From positions 1 through 12,627 of the forward strand of contig CAVBBU010000059.1 of the NCBI GenBank assembly GCA_963593765.1: a stretch of DNA of 12,627 nt, read 5' to 3'. This document shows positions 1 to 7,540 of the stretch, piece after piece. The position numbers and the translations under genes were made by a program. The notes under the pieces are model-generated. The model had not been told where the DNA came from, searched no databases, and saw only the letters and a list, made by a program, of their open reading frames with translations. Origin of the DNA: CAVBBU01 sp963593765 (GTDB lineage: Bacteria > Bacillota > Clostridia > Lachnospirales > Lachnospiraceae). How positions within the stretch are numbered: the stretch's first letter is position 1; each line of letters opens with the position of its first letter.

Positions 1-1671
1 CCTGTTACTAGATATCCATCAGAGCCAAATGCATAATATCCATTACCTGCATTTTGCCAAAGTACCTTTTCTACCTTGTTTCCATCCTTATCTGTTTCGG
101 TAGTTCCCTTAGCTAGTATGCCATCTGAGTTTCTATATTTCCAACCTCTAGAATCCTTTATCCAACCAGTGTTAGTATTTGATGAGCCACCGCTTGAACT
201 TGTACTATCCTTTTTACCTGTTGGTGCAATAATTTCCTCAGCGATTTCAATACGTATGCCATTCTTATATATAAACCACTTTCCACATTTAGTGCAGAGC
301 CAGTGTTCCCTATATCCCGGTTCCGTTTCTGTAGGCTTTTTTTCTTCTACAAGTATCAACTCATGCTCACATTCAACCTTATCTGGTTGTAGCTCTGGGT
401 CTTTAATTGCCTCTACTGCATAGCTTAAAGAAGCGGTATCTTCAAATGGTGATTCTAGCCATATCTTACAGTCAGCTAAGGTCCAAGTAGCATTATCCCC
501 CCTAGAACCATCTAGCATTTCCCGTACTACCAGCCAATGTTCAAATTCCGTATACTTTTCACTAGTACTTGTAATTTTCTTACTTGCATACCAGTCCTTT
601 CCAGTAATCGGATTCTTGCCCTGAATTACCAGATATACAGGATTCTTTGTCGTGCCTTTTTCTACCTTTATGGTATTATTATTAAATGTTACCTTTCCTA
701 TTTCGCTCTCACTTCCTTTAAGTCGCAGAGTCATAGCCTCATCACCACTTATAAGCTTAGTGTTTATATAATCAGGATATGAACTATCAACATTCGATGC
801 CGGAGCTGCGACAGAAGCAAAAAGTACCTTTGAAAGATTTAGATTTGAAGCAGGGCGAACACCGTAACAGCTTTTAGGAGTTACAGAGTTAACCAGTCCA
901 GATGCCGGATACACAAGCATACTTTTGTCTTTTTCCTCATAATGAGGCGTTCTCAAGAAGAAAGGATATCCCTCGCCTGACCAATATCCGCCCCATGGCA
1001 GCTTACTATCTTTGCTTCCCACATATATATTGCCAGTGTCGTTATATGTTGGGTCTCCTCCTGGTGCATATAGCTTATCGCTAGTTATATAATACCTAGG
1101 AGCAGCTCCATCTTTATTTTTATAATCCTCTGTTTTAACAGCTGTCTCATTCATAAGAGCCTGCTCTGCTGATGAAAAGCGGTCAGAATCAGCTGCTAAG
1201 CTCTGGAGCTTTTCTCTTAGGTCGCTTACACCATAGTAATTCCAATATACCCCCCCCCGGAGTAAATCCATCATCCACATATGTCACAAGCTTTGAAGGA
1301 TCTTTTGAACCCGAATAATCTGTACTACTGTCACTATAGTCATCATTAAAGACCTGATCCTTTTCTATTATATTGCTAGTAGCAAAGATGATTGTATTAT
1401 CCCCACTAACGCCGCTATCACTACCAATGATATGCCATTTTAAAGCATTTCCACTTTCATCCTTACCAAATGTCAGCTTGCCTTTATTACCACCACTAGG
1501 GCCAAACTTACTTTTCAAATCGTCCTTTGTAGCATACGCACTCAGGCTAGGCATACAATCTGCATTATCTGCATGCACACTTATACTGTCTGCTGCTGAT
1601 AATGAAAATCCCACAAAAATACTTGCTGCAAGCAAAAATGCAGCGTGCTGTCTTAGCTTTGATTTAAACAT
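1..1671 (-). CDS. Secreted cell-surface protein, DUF6273-like with choline-binding-type repeats; frameshifted, 3' end beyond window
   Basis: The 5' part reads from ATG at 1671 and the 3' part is open in another frame from 1250 to the left edge. The two join in one frame if the nine-G run at 1250-1258 is read as eight. The joined product, over 550 residues, has a signal peptide (MFKSKLRQ, hydrophobic core AAFLLAASIFVGFSL). Residues about 45-290 resemble the DUF6273 family (KWHIIG, PFFLRTP about 240, YGVRPASNL about 270). An unrecognised stretch follows. Then comes a CxH...CxxC segment with CEH about 434 and CTKC about 458, a Ser/Gly linker, and choline-binding-type repeats (GWKYRNSDG, YYAFGSDGYLVTG) reaching the edge. 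Such repeats usually anchor proteins to the wall; the ligand is unknown. ATG 1671 is preferred over GTG 1683 because AGGAG lies just before it. As sequenced, the frame ends at 1189. Confidence 0.8.
1250..1258 (-). repeat. Nine-G homopolymer at the frameshift point
   Basis: On the coding strand nine consecutive G follow ACTCC and precede TATATTGG. With nine G the gene runs into a stop at 1189. With eight G it reads ...TPGGVYWNYYGVSDL and stays open to the window edge. This is either a slipped-strand (phase-variable) tract or a homopolymer sequencing error; the sequence alone cannot decide. Confidence 0.85.
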
Positions 1672-1721
1672 AATTCTCCTCACCTTTTTTAATCTTTATA
1701 ATAATTTTTAGCCATAAAAAA

Positions 1722-2058
1722 TGGAGATGACGAGAGTTGAACTCGTGTCCAAAAACCAATTCCCTGTTCTTCTACTATCATAGTTCGTTATTTGACATTC
1801 CCTTACACTCACGGAAACGAACATCCAAGAGTGCTTAGTAGCTTCATATTACGTATATATACTCAAAGCTTTGTATATACCGTTTCTCACATAGTCGACG
1901 CTTAAATCCTAAGGTGTGAGTGCCCTAGGCTAAGCGGCTGCCCTTAGGCAGCGTATGCTAAATTATCGTTAGCGTTTGTGTTTAATTTTGCCATTTAACG
2001 CATTGCATGCGGATAGCTTCACCAGCTGCATGATCCCTGTCGAAACCGGTACATCCCC
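1722..2058 (-). ncRNA. ssrA: tmRNA (ssrA)
   Basis: tmRNA rescues stalled ribosomes with SmpB and encodes a degradation tag. The 5' end GGGGAUG (2058-2052) pairs with CAUCUCC near the 3' end (1729-1723) to form the tRNA-like acceptor stem, with A1722 as discriminator base. Conserved landmarks are CCGGTTTCGACAGGGAT just inside the 5' end and a T-arm, GAGTTCAACTC, near the 3' end. The tag frame is at 1973-1944. The length of 337 nt before CCA addition is usual for a one-piece bacterial tmRNA. The 3' CCA is not encoded: after the discriminator A the DNA reads TTTTTT. It lies directly after smpB, its protein partner, and has its own promoter at 2090-2118. Confidence 0.96.
1944..1973 (-). other. 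tmRNA tag-peptide frame, predicted ANDNLAYAA
   Basis: The codons GCT AAC GAT AAT TTA GCA TAC GCT GCC TAA encode ANDNLAYAA and a stop, directly before the GGGCAGCC stem. GCT at 1973 fits the usual Ala resume codon and the 9-10 residue length of clostridial tags. A longer reading from GCA six codons upstream would give AKLNTN plus the same tail. The C-terminal AA is the protease recognition end. The residue before it is Tyr, where the common consensus (ALAA) has Leu. Confidence 0.8.
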
Positions 2059-2064
2059 TTATAT

Positions 2065-2083
2065 GCAAGAGCAAATGTCTTGC
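2065..2083 (-). other. Small hairpin in the tmRNA precursor leader
   Basis: GCAAGA (2083-2078) and TCTTGC (2070-2065) form a perfect 6-bp stem with a 7-nt loop. It lies between the predicted transcription start, about 2083, and the mature 5' end at 2058. The precursor would therefore begin with a hairpin and lose it on 5' maturation, presumably by RNase P. Confidence 0.55.
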
Positions 2084-2089
2084 GAGTCT

Positions 2090-2118
2090 ATAGTAACATA
2101 TCAATTTACAATCTTCAA
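2090..2118 (-). promoter_or_regulatory. ssrA promoter (sigma-A type)
   Basis: The -35 box TTGAAG (2118-2113) and -10 box TACTAT (2095-2090) are separated by exactly 17 bp. The predicted start is about 2083, giving a leader of roughly 25 nt before mature tmRNA. It sits in the short gap after smpB, so ssrA can be made independently of the secG operon. Confidence 0.75.
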
Positions 2119-2129
2119 TTAATTATGCA

Positions 2130-2600
2130 TTACAATTTTAGTTTTCCCTTAAATTGTCTTTCTATCTCTCTTTTTTGATCCTTTTTTGCTATTACATCTC
2201 TCTTATCATAATTTTTCTTTCCCTTAGCAAGTCCTACCTCTACCTTAACCAGTCTCCCCTTTAGATATACCTGTAGGGGCACTAGCGTAAGTCCCGGCTC
2301 CTGCTTAAGCTTATTATCAAGCTTTCGTATCTCCGACTTATGCATAAGAAGTCTTCTTACTCTAAGCGGATCCTTATTATATATATTACCCTTTTCATAA
2401 GGATTTATGTGCATACCCATAACATATAGCTCAGATTTTTCTATCCTTATCCATGCCTCCTTGATAGAGCACTGCCCCAGCCTTATAGACTTAACCTCAG
2501 TTCCAAAAAGCTCTATTCCAGCCTCATATTTATCTAATATAAAATAATCAAAGTATGCCTTTTTATTATTTGAAATTAGCTTTGTGCTTTCCCTTCCCAT
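2130..2600 (-). CDS. smpB: SmpB, tmRNA-binding ribosome-rescue protein
   Basis: SmpB binds the tRNA-like domain of tmRNA and carries it into stalled ribosomes. The 156 residues match the usual family length. Family motifs are KKAYFDYFILDKYEAGIELFG near residues 14-34, GTEVKSIR just after, the central NPYEKGN, and GLAKGKKNYDKR near 123-134. A basic C-terminal tail (QKREIERQFKGKLKL) follows, the part that in the family enters the mRNA channel. The start is ATG with AGGAG four bases upstream, and that Shine-Dalgarno site overlaps the rnr stop codon. It is seven bases behind rnr, so the two are surely cotranscribed. The ssrA promoter begins just after its stop codon. Confidence 0.97.
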   Translation of the reverse strand: MGRESTKLISNNKKAYFDYFILDKYEAGIELFGTEVKSIRLGQCSIKEAWIRIEKSELYVMGMHINPYEKGNIYNKDPLRVRRLLMHKSEIRKLDNKLKQEPGLTLVPLQVYLKGRLVKVEVGLAKGKKNYDKRDVIAKKDQKREIERQFKGKLKL

Positions 2601-2607
2601 ATTACTC

Positions 2608-4743
2608 CTAACCCTTTAATAATTCAAAATCTACAGTTCCAAGTAGTCTGTCTGCTCCTGATATTCTAACGCTTACCTCATCGCCTATTCTATATTTATT
2701 TTTAGTTCTTGCACCTACAAGCTCTAATTTGCTTTCATTAAATATATAATAGTCACCTGCTATGTCGGATACTCTAACCATTCCCTCTACAGTATTAGGC
2801 AGCTCAACATACATTCCATAGCTTGTTATAGAGCTTATAATTCCAGTAAATTTCTCGCCTATATGCTGCGACATATATTCGCATACCTTGTATCTTATGC
2901 TGTCTCTTTCAGCCTCTTCTGCCCTTCTTTCATTATTGGACGTGGTAAATGCTACCTGATCCAGTATAGCCTTATAATGCTCTAAGCGTTTTTTTGCAAG
3001 ACCACTGTGTATATTTTCCTTAATGATTCTATGTATCTGAAGGTCAGGATAACGCCTTATGGGTGATGTAAAATGAGTATAGTACTTTTTTGCAAGTCCA
3101 AAATGTCCGCTGCAGCTTGTCGAATACATAGCCCTTTTCATAGAGCGAAGTGCAACTCTGCTTATCAGGCTTTCCACCTCTGTGCCCTCTACCTTAGCTA
3201 AAAGTCTTTGCAGCTCCTTAGGATTTATCTCACCATTTTTAGTTTTTACAGAAAATCCAAAGCTTGATACAAATGCGCAAAGTGACTTCATCTTTTCCGG
3301 ATCTGGCTTATCATGCGTTCTATACAAAAACGGAAGCTGCCTGTCGCTATACTCCTTTGCTACGGTTTCATTTGCAAGAAGCATAAAGTCCTCTATAAGC
3401 ATATGTGCTGCATTTCTCTCATAAGGCTTAACGTCTATAGGAGCACCGGCATCGTCTAATATAACCTTAGTTTCTGGAAAATCAAAATCTACCGAGCCCT
3501 TCTTTTTTCTTTCCTTTCTAAGAAGAAGACTAAGCTCTGCCATTAGGTTAAACATAGGCACTAGCCTTTTATATTTTTTGCAGGTCTTTTCATCCTTTAG
3601 AGCTATTATTTTATTAACGTCAGTATAGCTCATTCTCTTATCTACTTTTATAACACACTCTGCTATCCTGTGAGCTACTACCTTTCCACTACTATCTATA
3701 TCCATAATGCAGCTTAACGTTAATCTGCTTTTTCCCTCGTTTAGAGAGCATATACCATTAGAGAGCTGACGCGGAAGCATAGGAATAACTCTATCTACCA
3801 GATATACACTTGTAGACCTTCTTAATGCCTCCTTATCAAGAAGGCTGCCCTCCCTAACATAGTGAGAAACATCTGCTATATGTACGCCTAAGCGATATCC
3901 GTCCTTTATTTTCTCAAGCGTTATCGCATCATCTAAGTCCTTAGCATCCTCGCCGTCTATAGTTACAGTAGGTACATCTCTAAAATCAAGTCTGCCCTTA
4001 AGCTCCTTAGGAGTTACTCTGCTTTTTATATTCTCGCTAACTTCCTCTTTTACATCATCCGGAAAATCTTCCTCTAGGTTATATCTTTTTACAATAGATA
4101 ATATATCTACTCCCTTATCTGTAGACTTTCCTAAAATTTCGATAACCCTGCCTGTTGGTCTCATGCCTTCTGAGCCGTAATCAGTTATTAGTGCTACAAC
4201 CTTGTGTCCATTTACAGCGCCCATGCTCTGCCCCTCTGGAATAGCTATGTCTACTGACAGCCTTTGATTGTCCGGAAGCACAAGTCCACCCTTATTTTTC
4301 TTTCTGTAATATCCAACGATCTTTTGATTAGCCCTTTTTATTACTCTAGTAACATGTCCTTCAACATTCTTCCCACGTCTGCCCTTGCAGTCTATCATTA
4401 CACTAACCAAATCTCCGTCCATAGCCGTAAAGGTTCGACCTGACGGTATAAATATATCCTCAGCATCGCCCTCTCTAACTACAAAGCCAAAGCTTTTTTT
4501 CGATGCTCTAAAGCTTCCTACTGCATAATTAACAGCTGGTTTTTTATACCTTAGACTATTAGTTAGCATTACGCTTCCGTCTTCATAAAGTGAATCTAAA
4601 ACCTCATTAAACTCATCCCTCTTATCCTTTGGCACACCAAGAAAAACTGCCAGCTCCTTTGCCTTCATAGGCACATAGATGGAGTCATTTAGCAGCTCGA
4701 TTATAGTTTTCTTTTTTTCCTTTAATTCGTTCTCTGTCATCAT
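2608..4743 (-). CDS. rnr: Ribonuclease R (3'-5' exoribonuclease, RNB family)
   Basis: RNase R is a processive 3'-5' hydrolytic exonuclease that degrades structured RNA, including non-stop mRNA released by tmRNA-SmpB. The 711-residue protein shows an N-terminal winged-helix-like region (about 10-65) and two cold-shock/OB domains (about 75-135 and 140-205). The RNB catalytic domain (about 250-580) has the metal-binding acidic motif DGEDAKDLDDA at 263-273, HIADVSHYV at 288-296 and YTHFTSPIRRYPDLQIHR at 555-572. An S1 domain follows (about 629-709). The protein ends right after S1, without the long basic tail of some homologues. The start is ATG ATG; AGAGGA abuts the first ATG, so the second is also plausible. 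A terminator-like hairpin lies immediately upstream. Confidence 0.97.
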   Translation of the reverse strand: MMTENELKEKKKTIIELLNDSIYVPMKAKELAVFLGVPKDKRDEFNEVLDSLYEDGSVMLTNSLRYKKPAVNYAVGSFRASKKSFGFVVREGDAEDIFIPSGRTFTAMDGDLVSVMIDCKGRRGKNVEGHVTRVIKRANQKIVGYYRKKNKGGLVLPDNQRLSVDIAIPEGQSMGAVNGHKVVALITDYGSEGMRPTGRVIEILGKSTDKGVDILSIVKRYNLEEDFPDDVKEEVSENIKSRVTPKELKGRLDFRDVPTVTIDGEDAKDLDDAITLEKIKDGYRLGVHIADVSHYVREGSLLDKEALRRSTSVYLVDRVIPMLPRQLSNGICSLNEGKSRLTLSCIMDIDSSGKVVAHRIAECVIKVDKRMSYTDVNKIIALKDEKTCKKYKRLVPMFNLMAELSLLLRKERKKKGSVDFDFPETKVILDDAGAPIDVKPYERNAAHMLIEDFMLLANETVAKEYSDRQLPFLYRTHDKPDPEKMKSLCAFVSSFGFSVKTKNGEINPKELQRLLAKVEGTEVESLISRVALRSMKRAMYSTSCSGHFGLAKKYYTHFTSPIRRYPDLQIHRIIKENIHSGLAKKRLEHYKAILDQVAFTTSNNERRAEEAERDSIRYKVCEYMSQHIGEKFTGIISSITSYGMYVELPNTVEGMVRVSDIAGDYYIFNESKLELVGARTKNKYRIGDEVSVRISGADRLLGTVDFELLKG

Positions 4744-4747
4744 TCCT

Positions 4748-4781
4748 CTAAAAAGAAAAGCACCCCTTTAAGAGTGCTTTT
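4748..4781 (-). terminator. Intrinsic terminator-like hairpin between secG and rnr
   Basis: On the minus strand AAAAGCAC (4781-4774) pairs with GTGCTTTT (4763-4756), with possible G-U extension into the loop, followed by CTTTTT (4755-4750). It starts just after the secG stop. Its U tract ends only about five bases before the rnr start, leaving no room for a promoter in between, so rnr and smpB would depend on read-through. The stem is also followed by T on the plus strand, but no plus-strand gene converges here. Confidence 0.7.
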
Positions 4782-4785
4782 TAAA

Positions 4786-5016
4786 TTACTTTATGATATT
4801 TAATACAAATGCAAGTACCAAAAATCCTATTGCGGCAAATGTTGTTATCTTCTCAAGTGTACCCTCCATAGAGCGTCCCTTGTTCTTACCCCAGTAGCTT
4901 TCTGCCATACCGCCTATAGAACCAAGTCCTTCCTGCTTGCCTTCCTGCATAAGAACTATTACTGTAAGTACTAAGCATATGATTACAAATATCACTGACA
5001 ATACTGTATAAAGCAC
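4786..5016 (-). CDS. secG: SecG, preprotein translocase subunit
   Basis: SecG is the small non-essential subunit of the SecYEG channel and assists SecA-driven export. The 76 residues match the family size. There are two hydrophobic helices (about 3-23 and 55-75) joined by a loop carrying the family pattern MQEGKQEGLGSIGG. The start is GTG at 5016, supported by a strong GGAGG seven bases upstream; no ATG fits better. It is the first gene of secG-rnr-smpB, an order common in Firmicutes. A promoter sits about 40 bases upstream and a terminator-like hairpin follows the stop directly. Confidence 0.95.
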   Translation of the reverse strand: MLYTVLSVIFVIICLVLTVIVLMQEGKQEGLGSIGGMAESYWGKNKGRSMEGTLEKITTFAAIGFLVLAFVLNIIK

Positions 5017-5057
5017 TATTACACCTCCGAATAAAGCTATAAATTCGCAACATTAGA

Positions 5058-5086
5058 ATGATAACATATTACATAATATGTTTCAA
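5058..5086 (-). promoter_or_regulatory. secG operon promoter with palindromic spacer
   Basis: The -35 box TTGAAA (5086-5081) and -10 box TATCAT (5063-5058) are 17 bp apart. The predicted start is about 5051, giving a leader of about 35 nt. The -35 box begins six bases after the pheT stop codon. The spacer is filled by an 18-bp palindrome listed separately. Confidence 0.75.
5064..5081. repeat. 18-bp palindrome filling the secG promoter spacer
   Basis: ACATATTA-CA-TAATATGT on the plus strand is two perfect 8-base arms around a 2-base centre. It lies exactly between the -10 and -35 boxes and touches one base of the -35. The position suits a repressor or MerR-type operator, but AT-rich DNA yields such palindromes by chance and no regulator is encoded here. 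Confidence 0.6.
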
Positions 5087-5091
5087 GCAAT

Positions 5092-7512
5092 TTATGACCT
5101 AAGTTTTATGTTAAGCTCTTCCAGATTCTTTACTATCTTCTCCATTACCTCATTAACCTCTTTGTCCTCCATAGTTCTGTCCTTATGTCTAAAGGTTATT
5201 GAATATGCTATAGATTTAAAGCCCTTTTCTATCTGGTCGCCCTCATATATATCAAACAGTCTGTAGCTTTCTAATATATGCTTGCCATTTTTCTCTATTA
5301 TATTTTCTATCTGACCTGCAAGCACACTGCTAGGAACTACCATACTTATATCTCTTGTCATAGCCGGGAACTTTGCAATTCCTGTATACTTAATATCAAA
5401 GCTTACATAGTCCATAATAGCCGGCATATCTATAACTGCGATATATGTTTTTTCGCCTATGTCGTAGCTGTCACATACCTCAGGATGTACCTCTCCTAGA
5501 TATCCAACTAATGTATCATGATAATACATATCTGCCTTACGTCCCGGGTGAAGCTGATTTCTCTCGCAATTAGGATCGTATATAATTCTATCCTTCATTC
5601 CTACCTTTTCAAAAAATTCCTCAACCACTCCCTTCATGGTATAGAAATCTCCATCGCCATAAAAGCCTAATGCAAATTGCATACGCTCATCAGGTAGCTC
5701 TGTAAGCGGAAGTGACTTTGGCAGGTAAACATTTGCAAGCTCAAAAAGCTTAACATTTTTATTCCTTCTATTATAGTTTGTAGAAAGTGATGTAAGCAGT
5801 CCACCAAGCGGAGTAGTTCTCATAACTGAAAAGTCCTCGCCAAGTGGGTTCATTATCTTAATTGAGTTTCTAAGTAAGCTGTCCTTTGAAAGCCTTAGCT
5901 TGTCATATACCTTAGGACTTTCAAAGGAATAATTCATAGCCTCTGAAAAGCCAAGAAACTCTGCTGTCTCTCTTGCAATACCCTCTACTCTAAGCTTAGT
6001 ATTAATTCCGCCCATAGTAGACTCGCCCTTTGGAAGAGTTGTAGGTATCTTGTCATATCCATAGAACCTAGCAACCTCCTCTGCAAGATCTGCCATGCAA
6101 TGTATATCCTGTCTAAAGGTAGGTGCTACTATCTCGCCTGTTTTCTCATCAAGCCTTAGCTCAACCTTAGCTAGATATTTAATCATATCATCTGCACTTA
6201 TGTTAGTTCCAAGAAGTGCATTAATTCTATCCGGCTCAAACTTAACTCTGCTTTCTGTTACCTTCTCCGGATATATATCTATAACTCCGCCTACTACCTC
6301 GCCAGCACCAAGCTCTACTACAAGGCTGCAGGCTCTGTCTATAGCTGCCATAGCATTGTTAGGATCTAAGCCCTTTTCAAACTTGCCCGATGCATCTGTA
6401 CGAAGTCCAAGCCTTTTAGCTGAAAGACGAATATTTGTTCCATCAAAGCATGCTCCCTCAAAAACCATAGTCTTAACGCTGTCTGTAATCTTTGAGTTTT
6501 CACCGCCCATAATTCCGGCTATACCTATCTCCTTTTTGCCATCGCAGATCATAAGTATATCCTTATCGAGCTTTCTTTCCTCGCCATCAAGAGTTACAAA
6601 GCTATCGCCATCATTTGCCCTTCTAACTATTATCTTGTGATCCTCTATAGTATCATAGTCAAAGGCATGCATGGGCTGACCATATTCTTCCATAACATAG
6701 TTTGTTATATCTACTAGGTTATTAATTGGTCTAATTCCGCTTGCTCTAAGTCTTCTTTGCATCCACTCAGGAGATGGTGCAAGCTTAATATTCTTAACCA
6801 TCCTAGCACAGTATCTCCTGCAAAGGTCAGGATCCTTAACCTCTATAGAAAGATAATCAGATATATTTTCATCATTACCAGTTTTTTCTACCTTAGGCTC
6901 CTTAAATTCCTTATCAAATGTAGCCGCTGCCTCTCTTGCTATTCCTATTACGCTATAGCAGTCTACTCTGTTAGAGGTTATCTCATATTCAAATACTGTA
7001 TCATGCATGCCAAGAAGCTCTATAGCATCAGAGCCAACAGCTGCATCCTTTGGAAGAATATATATACCATCATCAGGTGCATCAGGATAATAATTCTTAT
7101 CAGAACCAAGCTCCTCTATAGAGCACATCATACCATCTGATTCTACTCCACGGAGCTTACCCTTTTTTATTTTTATTCCATTTTCAGGCAGCGGTGAGCC
7201 GTCATGACCCCCTGCAACCTTACCGCCATCTAAAACTACAGGCACCTTATCGCCAACAGATACATTTTTCGCACCTGTAACTATCTGAATTTTCTTATCG
7301 CCTATATCTACCTGACATATAATTAGCTTGTCTGCATCTGGGTGCTTTTCTATAGACAGTATCTGTCCTACTACTATGTCCTTTAGATTTTTATCAAGCT
7401 CCTCAAAGCCCTCAACCTTTGTTCCGGTTAATGTCATTCTATCTGAATATTCCTGATTAGTGCAATCAAGCTCAGGAACATATGCCTTTATCCATGATAA
7501 TGCTGTATTCAT
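5092..7512 (-). CDS. pheT: Phenylalanine-tRNA ligase beta subunit
   Basis: PheT is the larger subunit of the (alpha-beta)2 phenylalanyl-tRNA synthetase; it supports tRNA binding and editing of mischarged Tyr-tRNA. The 806 residues are full length. An N-terminal EMAP-like tRNA-binding domain lies at about 40-155 (HPDADKL at 57-63). The B3/B4 editing region, about 215-400, contains RPINNLVDITNYV and MHAFDYD (281-287), and GLRTDASGKFEKGLDP follows at 369-384. The B5 domain ends in RFYGYDKIP (482-490). After the synthetase-like core comes a C-terminal anticodon-binding FDX-ACB domain, about 714-806 (KFPAMTRDISMVV). ATG is preceded by CAGGAG at seven bases. It follows pheS by 28 bases in one operon. 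Confidence 0.97.
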   Translation of the reverse strand: MNTALSWIKAYVPELDCTNQEYSDRMTLTGTKVEGFEELDKNLKDIVVGQILSIEKHPDADKLIICQVDIGDKKIQIVTGAKNVSVGDKVPVVLDGGKVAGGHDGSPLPENGIKIKKGKLRGVESDGMMCSIEELGSDKNYYPDAPDDGIYILPKDAAVGSDAIELLGMHDTVFEYEITSNRVDCYSVIGIAREAAATFDKEFKEPKVEKTGNDENISDYLSIEVKDPDLCRRYCARMVKNIKLAPSPEWMQRRLRASGIRPINNLVDITNYVMEEYGQPMHAFDYDTIEDHKIIVRRANDGDSFVTLDGEERKLDKDILMICDGKKEIGIAGIMGGENSKITDSVKTMVFEGACFDGTNIRLSAKRLGLRTDASGKFEKGLDPNNAMAAIDRACSLVVELGAGEVVGGVIDIYPEKVTESRVKFEPDRINALLGTNISADDMIKYLAKVELRLDEKTGEIVAPTFRQDIHCMADLAEEVARFYGYDKIPTTLPKGESTMGGINTKLRVEGIARETAEFLGFSEAMNYSFESPKVYDKLRLSKDSLLRNSIKIMNPLGEDFSVMRTTPLGGLLTSLSTNYNRRNKNVKLFELANVYLPKSLPLTELPDERMQFALGFYGDGDFYTMKGVVEEFFEKVGMKDRIIYDPNCERNQLHPGRKADMYYHDTLVGYLGEVHPEVCDSYDIGEKTYIAVIDMPAIMDYVSFDIKYTGIAKFPAMTRDISMVVPSSVLAGQIENIIEKNGKHILESYRLFDIYEGDQIEKGFKSIAYSITFRHKDRTMEDKEVNEVMEKIVKNLEELNIKLRS

Positions 7513-7540
7513 ATCTCTACTCCTGTTTTGTATATTTTAA

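Noticed and set aside
1250..1258. Programmed ribosomal frameshift at the G run
   Set aside because: A nine-G run is not a typical slippery heptamer, and no downstream stimulatory structure stood out; tract-length change or sequence error is simpler.
1672..1683. GTG start four codons upstream in the surface protein gene
   Set aside because: The GTG overlaps the Shine-Dalgarno region serving ATG 1671, and the signal peptide is better formed from the ATG.
6095..6640. 181-codon open frame on the plus strand inside pheT
   Set aside because: It is antisense to a full-length, motif-rich pheT and is low-complexity Ser/Leu/Ile, as expected of a mirrored frame.
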